From positions 1,736,001 through 1,800,000 of the forward strand of contig JAALGY010000008.1 in assembly GCA_032358165.1 (NCBI GenBank): a DNA stretch of 64,000 bases. The letters are read 5' to 3'. Source of the DNA: Diplosphaera chodatii. Its lineage: Eukaryota > Chlorophyta > Trebouxiophyceae > Prasiolales > Stichococcaceae. The translations under genes were made by a program, and so were the position numbers. Shown here piece by piece: positions 61,360-64,000 of this stretch. Position 1 is the stretch's first letter; every line of letters starts with the position of its first letter. The notes beneath the pieces are model-generated. The model saw only the letters and a program-made list of their open reading frames with translations, did no database searches and was not told where the DNA came from.

Positions 61360-64000
61360 ATGAGTCAGCCCCAGCAGCCGCGGCCGTACAGCGGCGCCGC
61401 TGTGTACACTACCACCACGTATGCGCTGGTGGCGGCAACGGCGGCGCTGGCGGCCCTGGTCGGCGTCGGCGGCGCGCTGTGGCTGCGGCAGCGGCAGTGG
61501 GCCGCGGACACGCTGTCGTCCTCCGGGGACAGCGGGTCGCCGCGCGGCGTGCATGCGGATGATGACGCCAACGCGGACGGGCACCGGGCGGACGGCGCAC
61601 ATGAGGACGGGTGAGCGCCGCGCACCGCAGCTGCACTTGCAGCACCGCATGCCACACACGTGACGGACAGGGCCGGAGGTGTTGGACACCGTTGTGACGG
61701 CGACTCCTGTGAAGCCAGATGCAGGCGCCGTGCTGAACACATCCATGGTGCTGTGACACAGGTACGATGCTGGCCTGCGCAGCAGCAGCGTGCTGGGGCG
61801 CTGCTGGGAGTGGCTGGAGTCCGCAGCGGCTGACACGCCAGCGAGCTCGCACAACGCCTCGCATGAGGTGCACACCTCGGTCGATAGGGTGCGCTGGATT
61901 GTGAGCTGTGTGTGCAAGACGCAACTGTGATCTGGAGCATAAAACCTGCGCACAAACAGCAATCTAGGCATGGCCATGGTAACAATAAGGTAGACACTTG
62001 TGTTGCCCAGGTGCCGAATCAGCAGCCTCAGAAACCACAGGTGCACGAGGTGCATGGTGGCCAGCGGGCTCACGAGCCCGGCAAAGCCGAAGGCAACTGG
62101 CCAATGGACGGCCATGCAACCCCTCGCTGTGCGCACTGTCCTGCACCTGCACCGCTCCCGCTTCTCCTCCTATCATGTGCAGCTCTGGCTGAGACAACCC
62201 GCCCTGTTGGCAGTATGATGAACCTCCTCATAAGCAAGCCTTTGCACTCCATGCATGCTGCGGGTGCTCCGCTGGGCTATCACCCATCTGGCTTGCACAC
62301 TCGGCATGACTTGGCCGTGTGCAGCTGGCGCCGTGCTGGCGTCGGGGTCGTACAGCCACTACCCCACGGACTCGGGCGACTGGGCGTCCCGGCGCACCAG
62401 CCGCGGGTGGCACGAGTCGATGCACACCGGCCGGGCGGCGCAGGTACGCACTTCGATACGGTAGACATGCCACAAGAAATAGTGGTGTTGTGCGGTGTCG
62501 GCATCAGATGTGCTAAGGGAACAGATCCACTCGCAGTCCGCACGGTACTAGCTGCCGGACAAATGCTTCTGGCAGGTTGCCAGGACTGAGGGATCACACA
62601 AGGGTGTTGGCTTCACAGACCTGCAGTCTGCGTATGCAGCTCTTCATACCAACATGGACATGTACCAAGGCAGCTAAGCTCCTGAGTGCCAGCGCTTTCT
62701 TGCATCCACAGATTGCAGCAGAGGAGCGGCGGCGGCACAGCTCAGCGGGCGCGACGCCCTTCACCTCCTCCTATATCAGCGACAACTACACGCGGCAGGC
62801 GCAGCTGCCGCTGCAGCCGTCCGCCGCGCCAACTGGCGGCTATGGCGCGGGCGGCTCCTGGGCTGCTGTGCTAGGTGGGCATACAGGGGCACGCATGCAT
62901 GTGTGGCTCATGTCTGGCAGCCATTGTGCCACACCTGCGGTCTGCTAAGCTGCACGTTGAGCACTGTCTACCATCGCAAGATATAAGCAAACACACGGCT
63001 GCACCTCTTGTGCGCAATGGTCTGCATCAGGCGACTGTCCTGTGGCAGGCACCCTCGTGTCGTGTCTCCTGAGCAGCGCCCAACGCCCCCTCAGATGTTG
63101 AGCACCCTGTGTGCAACCGCAGACAAGCAGCGTGGCGCTGATGCCGTGCCGCCGCCGTCGGTGAAGAGGCAGAGCCGCAGCCGCAGCAGCGGCGGCGGCA
63201 GCGCGCTCCTGTCCGGCAGCCAGGCCCACAGCAGCAGGTCATGCGGCGCCCCTGGGGCCGGCCTCGTGGGCGAGGCCATCGCAGAGCTGGTGGACGGCCA
63301 GGCGCCTGTGCCCCTGGGCACAGGCGGCGCCCGCCGGAGCCACGACGGCAGCGCCGCAGCTTCGGCCAGGGGCCAGCGCAGCGGCGCGGCGAGCGCGGTC
63401 GGCAGCCTGCGGTCACGCTCATCAGCCGCTGCGGGCAGCAAGTCGTGCGGCTCCGGCAGCGCGGGCCGCGGCGTGCTCAGCCAGCCTGGCAGCGGCGGCA
63501 CGCCCCGCGCCCTGCAGTCTCCGAAGTTCAGCGCCGGGCCGGCCGTTGGCGGCCAGCTCGGCGGCAGCCAGCGGAGCGGCGGCGCACCGCAGGGCAGCGC
63601 CGGCACGAACGCAGGCAGCGCCCCCCTGCAGGGCAGCGCGCAGCACAGCGGCAGCCAGCGCAGCGGGGGCACCCCCCACAGTCGGCAGCAGGGCAGCGGG
63701 CCGCTACAGGGCAGCGCGGGGCAGCAGGCCTCGGTGGCGGCCAGCAACCCGAGCACGCTGCCGAGCGACACGACCGCCTCCAGCTCCGCGCAGCTGGTGC
63801 CGCTGGCTGCTGTGGTCGACGCGATTGCACCCGGCAGTGCCAACAGGTTCTCTCTTCCGCTGGCCATGTATCTGCCTGATGCGTTTGCGCTCCAGTGCCA
63901 TGCAAGCAGAGGGGCAATGGTGCTGCCGAAGTCGCGGCTGCCGTCGAGGTCGCCGGTGCGTAGCTCCCTGCCTTCCCCATAGGCCTGATGCTCAAGAAGC
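61360..64000 (+). CDS. Kinase-array copy 4, N-terminal part only (cut by window end)
   Basis: Starts at ATG 61360. Exons 61360..61610, 61762..61888, one ending at 62443 (start near 62325, phase not fully resolved), 62712..62874, and a long exon from 63123. The N-terminus has the same plan as kinase copies 2 and 3: a short polar head, a hydrophobic Ala/Leu/Val segment at residues ~20-42, a Ser/Asp-rich stretch, then RCWEWL at residues 97-102. The following exons are Ser/Gly/Gln-rich and probably disordered, including many repeats of the form GS(A/Q)QRSGG. No kinase motif lies within the window; it would have to follow beyond 64000. A cttccccatag acceptor at 63982 suggests that a new exon begins at the very edge. 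Orientation is opposite to copies 1-3, and four other genes lie between. Confidence 0.65.

Noticed and set aside
63091..63867. Minus-strand open frame of 258 codons opposite the last exon of kinase-like copy 4
   Set aside because: Antisense of a Ser/Gly/Gln repeat-coding exon; Pro/Leu/Arg-rich low complexity without homology features.

Overview
The window is nuclear DNA of an intron-dense, GC-rich green alga (Chlorophyta, probably Trebouxiophyceae). This is inferred from several things. Genes are split into many short exons joined by short GT-AG or GC-AG introns. There are plant/algal families such as a DWARF27-type isomerase, YlmG/YggT and plant-type two-domain glyoxalase I. TKL kinases carry the HLDLKSPN catalytic loop, and low-complexity Gln/Ala/Pro tracts are common. 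Exon models below were built by hand: splice sites were chosen so that phases match and conserved family motifs are restored. Most complete models close in frame over their whole length.

Layout. 1-9402 (-): N-terminal motor and 36 exons of a giant coiled-coil kinesin (kinesin-7/CENP-E type) running off the left edge. 10022-16028 (+): a long Arg/Ser/Gln/Pro-rich, probably nuclear protein with a LisH-like N-terminus. 17153-20242 (+): two tandem single-pass membrane proteins with a twin CX3C motif, with an unidentified minus-strand gene between them. 21269-24961 (-): a DWARF27-like carotenoid isomerase and a YlmG/YggT protein, both with likely plastid targeting. 26080-28820 (+): glyoxalase I. 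29273-32502 (+): a type II membrane protein with a Gln-rich stalk and an FkbM-like methyltransferase domain. 33509-51173 (-): three tandem copies of a membrane-anchored TKL protein kinase with a long conserved C-terminal module. 52354-53561 (-): F-box protein. 53855-56339 (+): CDC123. 56497-58785 (-): RluA-type pseudouridine synthase with an S4-like region. 59487-60306 (-): BTB/POZ protein. 61360-64000 (+): the beginning of a fourth gene whose N-terminus resembles that of the kinase array, in opposite orientation and cut by the right edge.

The most unusual content is the kinase cluster. All three complete copies have an N-terminal hydrophobic anchor, a kinase domain with DVG in place of DFG, and a roughly 270-residue C-terminal region of helices and coiled coil that I do not recognise as a standard kinase companion. 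Two other notable features are the high share of GC-AG introns (ten of roughly 150 modelled) and the tandem twin-CX3C membrane proteins. Housekeeping genes (CDC123, pseudouridine synthase, glyoxalase) sit between these lineage-specific families; no operon-like organisation is expected or seen.
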